DNA of 64,000 bases, taken from positions 1 to 64,000 of the forward strand of contig JACNKX010000038.1 of the NCBI GenBank assembly GCA_014381825.1. The letters run 5' to 3'. The DNA comes from Planctomycetota bacterium (GTDB lineage: Bacteria; Planctomycetota; Planctomycetia; Pirellulales; Pirellulaceae). The position numbers were made by a program, and so were the translations under genes. Below the pieces are notes generated by a model, which was not told where the DNA came from, searched no databases, and saw only the letters and a list, made by a program, of their open reading frames with translations. Positions 9,701 through 17,898 of this stretch are shown here, piece by piece. Positions within the stretch are counted from its first letter, which is position 1. Each line of letters opens with the position of its first letter.

Positions 9701-9942
9701 ATCGCCGCAAGGATGAACTGGCGATGGAAGCCCTCGAGGCACGCGACACCGAGCGACTGCTGAAGACTTGCGTCGCCAATCAAATCAGCATGTGTGGTGT
9801 ACTACCGGCCGTCATGATCATGGAAGCGATCAAAGAACTGGGAAGCTTGAAGAAGGCAAGTCGCATCGGCTACACCACTAGCGCCGAGACGAGCGGCGAC
9901 GCTAGCCGCGTTGTCGGTTATTGCGGGATGCTGTTCAGTTAG
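6709..9942 (+). CDS. AmmeMemoRadiSam fusion: radical SAM + AMMECR1 + AMMECR1-like + MEMO1
   Basis: A 1,077-residue cytoplasmic protein joins parts that are normally separate genes. Residues 1 to about 375 are a radical SAM enzyme with the cluster motif C101-X3-C105-X2-C108 (GCNLGCKFCQNW), a Cys-rich N-terminus (CDLCPREC) and a zinc-ribbon-like CPSC...CGHC near 320-350. Residues about 420-605 are an AMMECR1 domain (LRACCGALG). Residues about 618-798 look like a second, degraded AMMECR1-like module. Residues about 811-1077 are a MEMO-type domain with expected metal ligands H852 (PHAG), H932 (EHGIEVELPF) and C1029 (SMCG). The function of the system is unknown; a role in modifying a protein or small molecule is inferred. 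Start set at 6709 because the upstream in-frame codons lie in a repeat; no good ribosome site is visible. Confidence 0.93.
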   Translation: MPRNIVLPPETGLRPDGLYPGGWWHDADDAEGRIVCDLCPRECHLKEGDRGFCFVRQNVDNEMMLTTYGRSTGFCIDPIEKKPLNHFLPGTSVLSFGTAGCNLGCKFCQNWDISKSREVERLSELAGPEAIAEAASHFDCRSVAYTYNDPIVWAEYAIDTAKACRAAGIKNVAVTAAYISPQAREPFYEYMDAANVDLKAFTEEFYHKITYSHLQPVLETIEWLKKETDVWFELTNLVIPDANDSMDEIREMCDWVLQHVGDEVPVHFTAFHPDFRMKDRGNTPLETLIAAREVALQQGLRFVYVGNVNDVAHQSTYCPSCKGLLIQRNWYELGEYHLKENECGHCGAPIAGVFEEAPGNWGRRRQPVQMSQFARPLPVIHPETNQPPIQSEREEETAIMATDTPATGTAARLEAQRPKLTDEQQSLIHHAACEIMAAAIIKRPGKVDDPTLGGAAEKTVMGAFVTLKREGRLRACCGALGKPMPLGNALSQSAIRTATEDSRLPTISRSELPHLDVDVSLLFGFQPIKEQGEDRVNAVQPGRHGLQINMGNNGGLLLPSVAIEQGYEAEEFLRQLCRKAGLPDTAWKEDAAVIQTFEAAAIPGKFDASTLSDVVITRPMLTAQELQTLAAHCGNNISALAQGATPSYYVNGVSDGNVNGIALTLKPEGAPTGVNFFQLSMRPGMPLQASCMKLCEAAANALKSGQVRLGSPNVSIAISLLYDPAMHGSVAQPDIRGIDPNSRCVMITEGNKSAWVFDPTKTAADLLAEATSQVNVFNPEAANIFSFIVESTDSQVTISNAPAAAPGSDTRAAAVAGRFYPADADELSKLVDDCLGEVKSRKRKASAIMVPHAGLIYSGKIAGEVFSKIKIPDTVIIVGPKHTRAGVEWAVAPHETWAIPGAELKSDRELAQKLCDAIPGLQMDAAAHQGEHGIEVELPFIAKLNPDAKVVGIAIGGGDMDRCREFASGLAKVLEGLDEMPLLIISSDMNHYAAEEENRRKDELAMEALEARDTERLLKTCVANQISMCGVLPAVMIMEAIKELGSLKKASRIGYTTSAETSGDASRVVGYCGMLFS

Positions 9943-10126
9943 GACGCTTCGGCGAAATTGAACATTCCCGCGCGTCATGGATCCCAACGCGCGCCCACAT
10001 CTGTCAGATCCTCGCGAGTGAGTGACTCCAATGAGAGGGCACCTTTCTCAGTCGGGCTCTCGTTGAAGGACGACCGCTCATTCCTTAGGAAAAGAGCAGG
10101 AAGGAATCTGTCAATTTGTGCGAAGA

Positions 10127-10155
10127 TTGGCATATGGCCTGGGGTTGGATAGAAT
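10127..10155 (+). promoter_or_regulatory. Sigma70-like promoter for the TPR/MoxR operon
   Basis: TTGGCA (10127-10132), a 17-bp spacer and TAGAAT (10150-10155) form a near-consensus promoter 82 bp upstream of the ATG at 10237. It is the only strong candidate I see in the 294-bp gap 9943-10236, which holds no gene. A ribosome site (TTAGGA) sits at 10225-10230. Confidence 0.5.
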
Positions 10156-10236
10156 AGTTCTCGCGCCAGAGGGCTGACGCCACCGCGATCGAACGCCGAT
10201 TCGAGCGGTTGCAGACGGAGCTGCTTAGGATCACGC

Positions 10237-12897
10237 ATGTTGCTACAACGTACACGGAAGTCGTTCCTTTCACGGAGTACTACGGTGAGTTGCCTACGAC
10301 TCCGTCCCGTCGGCTTCCGTCGGCTTGTACCATCTCTGAGCGTTCTCGCTTTTCTTGTCGGATCGCAAAATCTGTATGCGGTTGACCTCGCGGAAGCCAC
10401 CGCCTTAATGATGCAAGGGCAGTACGCCGAGTGTATCGAGACGACGACGGAAGCGATCGAGGAGGGGCAGTACAGCGATACTTGGCGCGAGTTGAAGATG
10501 GAAGCGGAACTTGCCACCGGCCGGTATCCTGCCGCACTCGCGACGCTCGATGCGGCGCTGGAGAAGTCTAAGTCGAGTGTTCGGCTACGTTGGCTCGGCT
10601 ATCGCGTCTGTCTATTCAACGGCCTGACCGAACGAGCAGACGAGCTGCTGGATCAAATCGACGAGCTGATGGATGGGGGGAGCTGGCGATACACCGATCC
10701 GGCCAGCCGAATCGCACTTGGTAAGTTCTATTTGCATCGTGGCGTCGACGCAAAGCAGGTACTTGACGCACTGTACACCCAAGTGAAGAAGCGAACGCCC
10801 GACTATGCCGCGGCCTATATCGCCGCAGGCCAACTCGCACTCAGCAAGCACGACTACGGCTTGGCCTCGGAAGAGTTCGCGACCGCGTTGAAACTTGATG
10901 CTACCGATGCCGATATTCAGTATGGGCTTGGAGCCGCTTTCGCGCCCTCGGACAGTGAGCAAGCGCAAGCAGCGTTTCAGGCTGCATTGGAGAGAAATCC
11001 GAATCACATCGACACGCTGCTTTATTTGGCCGATCACCACATCGATGCCGAGAGTTATGACGAGGCCGAGGCGCTGTTGGAGCGAGTGACCGACATCAAC
11101 ATGTTGGAACCTCGCGCGTGGGCTTATCGAGCCGTGTTGGCTCATCTGCGGAGCGAGCATGACATCGAAGAGCATTGTCGCAAGTTAGCGCTCAGTTGGT
11201 GGACCACGAATCCCGAAGTCGACTTTATCATCGGGCGCAAGCTTTCGCAGAAGTATCGCTTTGCCGATGGCGTCGCTTATCTGCGAATGGCGTTGAAGTT
11301 CAAGGAAGATTATTTACCCGCTCAAGCACAGCTGGCACAGGACTTGTTGCGACTCGGCGAAGAAGACGAAGGCTGGAAGCTGGCCACCGAAGTTTATGCT
11401 CGCGATGGATACAATGTCGTCGCGCACAATCTCGTTGCCTTGGGAGACAACATCGCAAAGTTTCGGACGCTTCGAGCGGACGGCTTTCTCGTCCGCATGG
11501 AAGCGCGCGAGGCGGATATCTACGGGCCGCTCGTAGTGGATCTCTTGTCACGTGCCAAAGAGCAGCTTTGCGCGAAGTACGATACGACCGTCGCTGATCC
11601 CGTGATCGTCGAGATCTTTCCCAGGCAGGAAGACTTCGCCATTCGCACTTTCGGGTTGCCGGGTGGCGCGGGATTTCTCGGAGTCTGTTTTGGGCGCGTC
11701 ATTACGGCCAACAGCCCTGCCTCGCAGACGTCCACGCCGGCGAATTGGCAAGCGACGCTGTGGCACGAGTTTTGTCATGTCGTGACACTGCAAAAAACTA
11801 ACAACAAAATGCCACGCTGGCTGAGCGAAGGCATTTCTGTCTACGAGGAACGGCAGGCGAACGCGACTTGGGGACAGACGATGACTCCTGAATATCGCGC
11901 GATGGTTCTCAGCGATGTATTGACACCGGTCAGCCAATTGAGCGGAGCGTTCTTGGCACCGCCTAGTCCGATGCATCTGCAGTTCGCCTACTACGAATCG
12001 TCGCTCGTCGTTGAATACCTCGTCGAGCGTTATGGGATGGACACTTTGCAACGAATCCTCGTCGATCTAGGTGTTGGGATATCAATCAACGACGCCTTAC
12101 AGCGATACACCGGATCGATCGAAGCATTGGATAGCGAGTTCGCCGAATACGCGAGAACGAAGGCTCGCGATCTGGCACCGGACGCCGACTGGGAAGAGCC
12201 CGATTTAACGGAAGATGTGTCGAATGACGCCCTTGCCGCCTGGCTCAAAGAGCATCCCAATAACTACTCTGGGCTTCTGCAATACGCCAACATGTTGCTT
12301 CGCATACGCAACTGGAAAGAGGCTCGAACAGTTCTCGAGCAACTTCGCGATCTGTATCCCGCGTCAGTTGCGACATCCAGCATGTTGGCTCGAGTTCAAC
12401 GAGAACTAGAAGATGTGGAATCCGAAACGGAGACTCTACGCCAGATTGCTGAACAAAGCGCAGATCATGTCGTTGCGTATCAGCGATTGGTCGAATTGGC
12501 GACTGAACGGGAAGATTGGGAAGAAGTGCGTGAGAATGGCAAGCGATTGTTGGCAGTCAATCCTCTTCAGCCAAGCCCACACCGTTCCCTGGTCGCCGCT
12601 GCTGAGCAATTAGGGGACGACCAACTTGCGACGACATCGCTCAGCGCCTTACTTCGCATGGATCCGATCGATCCAGCAGACATTCACTATCGACTCGGCT
12701 GTGCGCTCCGGCGAACCGGCGACTTATCGGCGGCCAAGCGTCAGATTCTGATGTCATTGGAAGAGGCCCCTCGATTTCGCGCGGCACATCGCCAACTGCT
12801 CGAGATTCTGGCCGAGATGAACGAGAATGAAGCGTCACCGGCACGGGTCGACACGGAAGAGTCGGCGCCCACTCTCCCATCGGAGGCCAGCAGGTGA
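10237..12897 (+). CDS. TPR protein with peptidase MA-like metalloprotease domain
   Basis: 886 residues. A long basic N-region and hydrophobic stretch (LVPSLSVLAFLVGSQNLYAV, ending near residue 50) suggest export or anchoring. TPR-like helical repeats run from about 50 to 400. A gluzincin-type protease centre follows: H510-E-F-C-H514 in WHEFCHVVTL, with a likely third ligand E531 in PRWLSEGISVYEE, the peptidase-MA arrangement. More TPR-like repeats (about 640-860) finish the protein. It is the first gene of the operon: GTG of the DUF4159 gene overlaps its TGA. Secreted TPR proteases of this type are common next to MoxR/vWA clusters in planctomycetes; the substrate is unknown. The catalytic residues are intact, so activity is plausible. 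Confidence 0.85.
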   Translation: MLLQRTRKSFLSRSTTVSCLRLRPVGFRRLVPSLSVLAFLVGSQNLYAVDLAEATALMMQGQYAECIETTTEAIEEGQYSDTWRELKMEAELATGRYPAALATLDAALEKSKSSVRLRWLGYRVCLFNGLTERADELLDQIDELMDGGSWRYTDPASRIALGKFYLHRGVDAKQVLDALYTQVKKRTPDYAAAYIAAGQLALSKHDYGLASEEFATALKLDATDADIQYGLGAAFAPSDSEQAQAAFQAALERNPNHIDTLLYLADHHIDAESYDEAEALLERVTDINMLEPRAWAYRAVLAHLRSEHDIEEHCRKLALSWWTTNPEVDFIIGRKLSQKYRFADGVAYLRMALKFKEDYLPAQAQLAQDLLRLGEEDEGWKLATEVYARDGYNVVAHNLVALGDNIAKFRTLRADGFLVRMEAREADIYGPLVVDLLSRAKEQLCAKYDTTVADPVIVEIFPRQEDFAIRTFGLPGGAGFLGVCFGRVITANSPASQTSTPANWQATLWHEFCHVVTLQKTNNKMPRWLSEGISVYEERQANATWGQTMTPEYRAMVLSDVLTPVSQLSGAFLAPPSPMHLQFAYYESSLVVEYLVERYGMDTLQRILVDLGVGISINDALQRYTGSIEALDSEFAEYARTKARDLAPDADWEEPDLTEDVSNDALAAWLKEHPNNYSGLLQYANMLLRIRNWKEARTVLEQLRDLYPASVATSSMLARVQRELEDVESETETLRQIAEQSADHVVAYQRLVELATEREDWEEVRENGKRLLAVNPLQPSPHRSLVAAAEQLGDDQLATTSLSALLRMDPIDPADIHYRLGCALRRTGDLSAAKRQILMSLEEAPRFRAAHRQLLEILAEMNENEASPARVDTEESAPTLPSEASR

Positions 12898-13721
12898 AAT
12901 CTAACAGACTCGTCATCCTGTGTTCCCTTCTTCTCCTGTTTGCAGTGGGGGGAATTAGCGTCGCGCAGCGATGGTTTCGCGGACGCATGCCCGACCCAAC
13001 GCGACTTGAAGAACGTGGCGGCGTGCCGATCTGGAATATTGAAAAAGAGTTCAAACACGACACGTTCATGTTTGTGAGAATCAAGTATACGTCGTACAGC
13101 GATCGTGGAGACAGCGGCAAGTGGCAAACCGACTATCTGGACGCCGACGTCAATTTTTCGTTTCGACTCCAGGAGCTAACCTCGCTGGAAGTTGATCCCA
13201 ACGGGATCGTGCTGGAGTTGACCGACGAGCAGCTGTTCGATTACCCGTTCATCTACATCATCGAACCTGGCCACATGTTGTTGATGGAAGAAGAGGTCGT
13301 TGCCTTGCGTCGTTACCTCAACAACGGCGGCTTTTTGATGGTGGACGACTTCTGGGGCGAAGAAGAGTGGTATCAGTTCTACACGCAAATCAAACGTGTG
13401 TTCCCCGACCGCGAACCGGAAGAATTACCACTCAGTCACGAGATCTTTCACTGCGTCTATGACCTCGAAATCAAGCCGCAGATTCCGAGCATCGGTTACT
13501 TGAGATCTGGTCGCACATTTGAACGATGGGACGCCCAGGAGCCGCATTATCGTGGGATCTTCGACGATAAGGGACGCATGATGGCCCTGATCTGTCACAA
13601 CACGGACCTCGGAGACGGCTGGGAGCGAGAAGGCGTCGATCCGACGTACTTCCGTGAGTTTTCGGAGAAATACGCGTATCCGCTTGGGATCAACATTGTT
13701 GTTTATGCAATGACGCATTGA
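12894..13721 (+). CDS. DUF4159 domain protein, secreted or periplasmic
   Basis: 275 residues starting at GTG 12894, overlapping the previous stop (GTGA); a GGAGG ribosome site lies just upstream, which decides this start. A signal peptide (MKSNRLVILCSLLLLFAVGGISVAQ) leads into the DUF4159 domain. That domain has a Rossmann-like core resembling the GATase/BatA accessory fold: VRIKYTS, YPFIYIIEPGHMLL and LRRYLNNGGFLMVDDFWG. DUF4159 proteins are regularly encoded beside MoxR, DUF58 and vWA genes and are thought to belong to the same envelope-associated complex, though no activity is established. Next gene starts 21 bp downstream. Confidence 0.85.
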   Translation: MKSNRLVILCSLLLLFAVGGISVAQRWFRGRMPDPTRLEERGGVPIWNIEKEFKHDTFMFVRIKYTSYSDRGDSGKWQTDYLDADVNFSFRLQELTSLEVDPNGIVLELTDEQLFDYPFIYIIEPGHMLLMEEEVVALRRYLNNGGFLMVDDFWGEEEWYQFYTQIKRVFPDREPEELPLSHEIFHCVYDLEIKPQIPSIGYLRSGRTFERWDAQEPHYRGIFDDKGRMMALICHNTDLGDGWEREGVDPTYFREFSEKYAYPLGINIVVYAMTH

Positions 13722-13742
13722 ATAAATGACCTGCACCTTTCG

Positions 13743-14774
13743 ATGGAGACACCAGTGACGACGGAACTAGATACCTACGAAGCCGAACAACAAGTCGTCG
13801 AGCAGTTGCGCGAAAGTCGCGGTCGCATTGAAACCGAGCTATCGAAGGCGATCGTTGGCCAGAAAGAAGCTGTCGAGCAATTGCTGATCAGTCTCTTTGC
13901 GGGCGGGCATTGTCTCCTGACCGGTGCTCCCGGACTTGCCAAGACGCTGCTGGTTCGTTCGATCGCACAGATCTTCCACCTCAAATTTCAGCGAATTCAG
14001 TTTACGCCGGACTTGATGCCTGCTGACATCACAGGAACCGATATCCTCGAGGAAACAACGGACGGCCACCGCCGCATGCAGTTTGTGAAGGGACCGATTT
14101 TCGCGAATGTGATTCTAGCGGACGAGATCAACCGAACGCCTCCGAAAACGCAAGCCGCCTTGCTGGAAGCAATGCAGGAACATCAAGTCACTGCCGCGGG
14201 AGTGTGTTACCCACTCGAAGAACCGTTCTTCGTTCTAGCAACACAAAATCCGATCGAGATGGAAGGAACCTATCCGCTGCCGGAAGCGCAACTTGATCGC
14301 TTCATGTTCAACATCTTTCTCGACTATCTGCCCGAAGACGACGAAGTCGCAGTCGTCTCGCAAACCACGTCGATTCGCCCGGAAACAATCGAGGCGCTAT
14401 TCACCGGCGAAGATGTCCGGCGGTTCCACGACGTTGTTCGCCGCGTGCCCATTGCCGAAGAGTTGGTCCGATACGCCGTCAAACTGGCGGGCGCGAGTCG
14501 TCCGGGACAGGCGGGAACGCCGTCGTTTATCGACGATTGGGTCAGCTGGGGAGCGGGCTTGCGAGCAGCGCAGTACCTCGTACTAGGTTCCAAGGCTCGC
14601 GCTTTGTTCGAAGGCCGAGCTCACGTCACGCTGGAAGATATCCAAGCGCTCGTTCACCCGACTTTCCGTCATCGAATTTTGATTGGCTACCGCGCCGAGG
14701 CGGAAGGTGTCTCGGTCGAAACTGTCATCGATAAGTTACTTGAGACAATTTCGCCACCACTGAATCTGTCGTGA
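13743..14774 (+). CDS. MoxR-family AAA+ ATPase
   Basis: 343 residues. Walker A GAPGLAKT is at 61-68, Walker B VILADEIN at about 123-130, and sensor-1 region [23 protein letters not shown] follows near 165. MoxR proteins are AAA+ chaperones that act with vWA partner proteins in maturation or stress responses. Here the partners are encoded directly downstream (DUF58, BatA-like, vWA/GATase). The ATG at 13743 is followed by an in-frame GTG at 13758 that could also serve. It is the cytoplasmic motor of the operon by inference. Confidence 0.95.
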   Translation: METPVTTELDTYEAEQQVVEQLRESRGRIETELSKAIVGQKEAVEQLLISLFAGGHCLLTGAPGLAKTLLVRSIAQIFHLKFQRIQFTPDLMPADITGTDILEETTDGHRRMQFVKGPIFANVILADEINRTPPKTQAALLEAMQEHQVTAAGVCYPLEEPFFVLATQNPIEMEGTYPLPEAQLDRFMFNIFLDYLPEDDEVAVVSQTTSIRPETIEALFTGEDVRRFHDVVRRVPIAEELVRYAVKLAGASRPGQAGTPSFIDDWVSWGAGLRAAQYLVLGSKARALFEGRAHVTLEDIQALVHPTFRHRILIGYRAEAEGVSVETVIDKLLETISPPLNLS

Positions 14775-14785
14775 TGGAAACGTAA

Positions 14786-15775
14786 ATGGCAACTGTGCCC
14801 GATCAACAACACGCTACATCCAACCACGGCTCGCCGCGCGCCAGGTCCGGATCGTTCGTTGATCCGGGTTCGCTCATGAAGATCAAGAATCTTCAGATGC
14901 GTGCCAAAGTCATTGTCGAGGGCTTCTTTAGCGGTTTGCATCGTAGCCCGTATCACGGGTTCTCTGTCGAGTTCAGCGAGTATCGGCAGTACACGCCTGG
15001 AGATGACCTTCGGTATCTCGACTGGCGTTTATATGCGCGCTCGGACCGATACTACATTAAGCGTTTCGAGGATGAGACGAATCTGCGTTGCTACCTGCTG
15101 CTCGACATGAGCCGGTCGATGGGATATGGCTCGCGCGGTTACGAGAAGGTGGATTATGCACGGACGGCAGCCGCAACGCTGGCATACTTCTTGTCGCTGC
15201 AGCGAGATGCTGCCGGATTGGTGACCTTTGACGAGCAGATTGTCGAATATCTGCCCGCCCGCTTCCGACCGGGACATTTACATCGTTTGATGATGTGCCT
15301 GGAAAAGTCAGTATCCGGTACCGCGACGGACGTTGCGCCTGCTATCGAACAGATCGCTCGCACCGTGACGAAACGCGGCTTGATTGTATTGATCTCCGAT
15401 CTGCTCGCGCCGACAGATACGCTCGAAACGCAGCTCGGATTGCTGCGTTCGCGCGGGCACGACATTGTTGTATTGCGAGTACTCGACCCGACGGAAGTGA
15501 CGTTCGAATTTGCTGATCCTGCGATGTTCGAAGACCTTGAGTCGGGGCGCGAGCTGTATGTCGATCCAGAAGGCGTTCGGACTGATTATCTAGAACGATT
15601 CACCGAACATCAGAAGGCGATTCAAAAGACGTGTGCCAACTTGGGTATCGACTATTACCAATTGACGACGGATCAACCGCTTGAGTTGGCGCTCTTTGAC
15701 TTCATGCATGCTCGCATGCGACGCGGACGACAAGTTGCTCGACGACAACGCAGTTCAAGGAGCGCGACTTCATGA
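14786..15775 (+). CDS. DUF58 domain protein (vWA-like MoxR partner)
   Basis: 329 residues, no membrane segment. The DUF58 signature is clear: GFFSGLHRSPYHGFSVEFSEYRQYTPGDD followed by LDWRLYARSDRYYIKRFEDE. A vWA-like domain follows with the MIDAS-type LLLDMSRSMGYG near residue 110. DUF58 proteins are standard partners of MoxR ATPases. The gene starts 11 bp after the moxR stop, and its own stop overlaps the start of the next gene (ATGA), which indicates translational coupling. Confidence 0.93.
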   Translation: MATVPDQQHATSNHGSPRARSGSFVDPGSLMKIKNLQMRAKVIVEGFFSGLHRSPYHGFSVEFSEYRQYTPGDDLRYLDWRLYARSDRYYIKRFEDETNLRCYLLLDMSRSMGYGSRGYEKVDYARTAAATLAYFLSLQRDAAGLVTFDEQIVEYLPARFRPGHLHRLMMCLEKSVSGTATDVAPAIEQIARTVTKRGLIVLISDLLAPTDTLETQLGLLRSRGHDIVVLRVLDPTEVTFEFADPAMFEDLESGRELYVDPEGVRTDYLERFTEHQKAIQKTCANLGIDYYQLTTDQPLELALFDFMHARMRRGRQVARRQRSSRSATS

Positions 15776-17898
15776 GTCTTCTCGCTCCACTCTATTTACT
15801 TGGCGTTGCGGCAATCAGCTTGCCGATTCTGTTTCATCTGATTCGGCGGACGCCTCGTGGTCGACAGCAGTTCAGCTCGTTAATGTTCCTGGCGCCGTCA
15901 CCTCCTCGTCTTACGCGGCGGAGCCGAATCGAGAACTGGCTGTTGTTGTTGCTGCGAGCAGCCGCCTTGATCCTGTTGGCGTTGGCGTTTATGCGACCGT
16001 TCTTGCGGCAGGTCGCGAACGTTTCTCTTGAAGGCGTTCGCGGACGACGTGTCGCGATCTTGTTGGATACAAGCGCTAGCATGCAGCGCGATGGCGTTTG
16101 GAAACAAGCGCTCTCGAAACTCGGGGCAACGCTGGACGGGTTGGATCCGACCGACGAAGTCGCGCTCTTTACGTTCGACGGCGGCGTCGAAGCTGTCATT
16201 CCCTTCGCGGAGCAACCCGCACTTCACCGTGAGAGCACGCACGAGGTCGTTCGTGGCAGAGCCGCCGAACTGGCTCCGACTTGGCGACACTCCGACCTGG
16301 GCACTGCGTTAGTGACGATTGCCGAAGAGCTGACATTGGCGACCGACGAGCCGAATAATGTCACCGTTTCACAAGTCGTCGTCATCAGCGACATGCAGCA
16401 AGGAGCCGATCTCATCGCGGTTCAGGGATACGAATGGCCAGACGAAGTTCGGGTCGCGATCGAAGCAATTGAACCCGCAGATCCATCGAACGGAACTCTG
16501 TCGCTTCTACGAACGGAAGACGAACGCGAGTCGACGGAGACCGTTCGAGTTCGCGTCGCGAATTCAGCGGACTCGACGGTTGACCAGTATTATGTAGGGT
16601 GGGCGATGCCTACCAGATTAGCCGTAACCACCAAGGAAGATGGTGAGCTCAGCCCACCCAACGAGTCGGTTCCGATTTATGTGCCAGCGGGGCAAAGCCG
16701 TGTCGTTCAATTGCCCCGGCTCAACGCCAAAGATACTAACGATCAATTGGTATTGACCGGCGACCCCGCTCTCTTCGACAACACGTTCTATGTGGTTCCA
16801 CAGATTCAGGACGAAGTCGATCTGGTTTACATCGGCAGCGACAAACAAGACGATCCTGCTGGGCTTCAGTATTACCTGCACCTCGCCTTGGGCGAGACGC
16901 CGCAGCGGAAAGTAAGCGTAACGATGCAGCAACCAGACGCGCCGCTGGTGTCACTTTCAGTAAAATCGCGGCTGGCTGTGGTTACATCACATTTGTCGGA
17001 CCGTGGAGTCGAGCAGCTGCACGCCTACCTTGTGGACGGTGGTTCCGCCTTGTTTGTGCCGACGACCGCCGACGCGGCCACTTATCTCGCTTCGCAGTTC
17101 GACCATCTCGAATACGTGCCAGGAGTTGTTGGAACGCGCGATGGCGAGTACCTGATGTGGGTTGACATCGATTTCACGCATCCATTATTCAAGCCGTTTG
17201 CCACGCCGCGGTACAGCGACTTTACGAAGATACACTTCTGGAATCATCAACGCTTCCGAATGGCCAGTGAACATACGGCTCACATTCTCGCGAACTTCGA
17301 CAATGGCGACCCAGCACTGTGGCAGCAATCCATCGGTGACGGGAAAGTCTATGTGTTAGCGAGTGGTTGGCATCCTGATGACAGCCAGCTCGCGCTGTCG
17401 ACGAAGTTCGTTCCGCTTCTGAATACGATGCTTGATCAAGCTGCCGGAAGCCCCGTCGAAATGCCGTCGTTTGTTGTTGGCGATGCAGTGCCACTACCAG
17501 AGGACGTCAAGTCGTATTCTGTGGCAAAGCCCAATGGCACGTTGACTGCTCTGGTTGACAACGATCGCTGGTTTCGCAATACGGACGAACCTGGGGTCTA
17601 CGAGATACAAGGCGGCACCGTCCCGATTAAATTCGCGGTGAATCTGATGTCTCGCGAAACGGAAACCGCCATGATGGACGTCGAACAACTGACGGAACTA
17701 GGCATTCAACTTGGCGAGCATCGTACTCGCGAGGAAGAATCGGAACGCCAGCGTCAGCTACGCGATATCGAACTGGAATCGCAACAACAGCTGTGGCGCT
17801 GGCTCATTGTGACGGTTCTCGCCGTGTTGGGTGTCGAAACTTGGCTAGCCGGTCGCGGGTCGCGAACTCGCCCAAGCTCTGAAGGAGAAGTCGGATGA
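15772..17898 (+). CDS. BatA-like membrane protein with vWA domain
   Basis: 708 residues. The N-terminus is the BatA membrane anchor: MSLLAPLYLLGVAAISLPILFHLIRR, then RIENWLLLLLRAAALILLALAFMRPFL. A vWA domain follows with an intact MIDAS D99-T-S-A-S. A long beta-rich region and a GATase-like segment occupy the middle. A final membrane helix (LWRWLIVTVLAVLGVETWLA) leaves the bulk outside the cytoplasm. Codons for about residues 274-297 (YVGWAMPT ... LSPPNES) coincide with a palindromic repeat, so a mobile repeat appears to have been absorbed in frame. Overlaps both neighbours by ATGA. Confidence 0.9.
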   Translation: MSLLAPLYLLGVAAISLPILFHLIRRTPRGRQQFSSLMFLAPSPPRLTRRSRIENWLLLLLRAAALILLALAFMRPFLRQVANVSLEGVRGRRVAILLDTSASMQRDGVWKQALSKLGATLDGLDPTDEVALFTFDGGVEAVIPFAEQPALHRESTHEVVRGRAAELAPTWRHSDLGTALVTIAEELTLATDEPNNVTVSQVVVISDMQQGADLIAVQGYEWPDEVRVAIEAIEPADPSNGTLSLLRTEDERESTETVRVRVANSADSTVDQYYVGWAMPTRLAVTTKEDGELSPPNESVPIYVPAGQSRVVQLPRLNAKDTNDQLVLTGDPALFDNTFYVVPQIQDEVDLVYIGSDKQDDPAGLQYYLHLALGETPQRKVSVTMQQPDAPLVSLSVKSRLAVVTSHLSDRGVEQLHAYLVDGGSALFVPTTADAATYLASQFDHLEYVPGVVGTRDGEYLMWVDIDFTHPLFKPFATPRYSDFTKIHFWNHQRFRMASEHTAHILANFDNGDPALWQQSIGDGKVYVLASGWHPDDSQLALSTKFVPLLNTMLDQAAGSPVEMPSFVVGDAVPLPEDVKSYSVAKPNGTLTALVDNDRWFRNTDEPGVYEIQGGTVPIKFAVNLMSRETETAMMDVEQLTELGIQLGEHRTREEESERQRQLRDIELESQQQLWRWLIVTVLAVLGVETWLAGRGSRTRPSSEGEVG
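16594..16660. repeat. Palindromic repeat embedded in frame in the BatA-like gene
   Basis: GGGTGGGC at 16597-16604 pairs with GCCCACCC at 16652-16659, and ACC/GGT continue the pairing further in. The translation VGWAMPT...ELSPP differs in character from the surrounding protein. I recall VGWAMPT-type peptides as translations of a dispersed planctomycete repeat, but cannot check that here. Confidence 0.5.
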
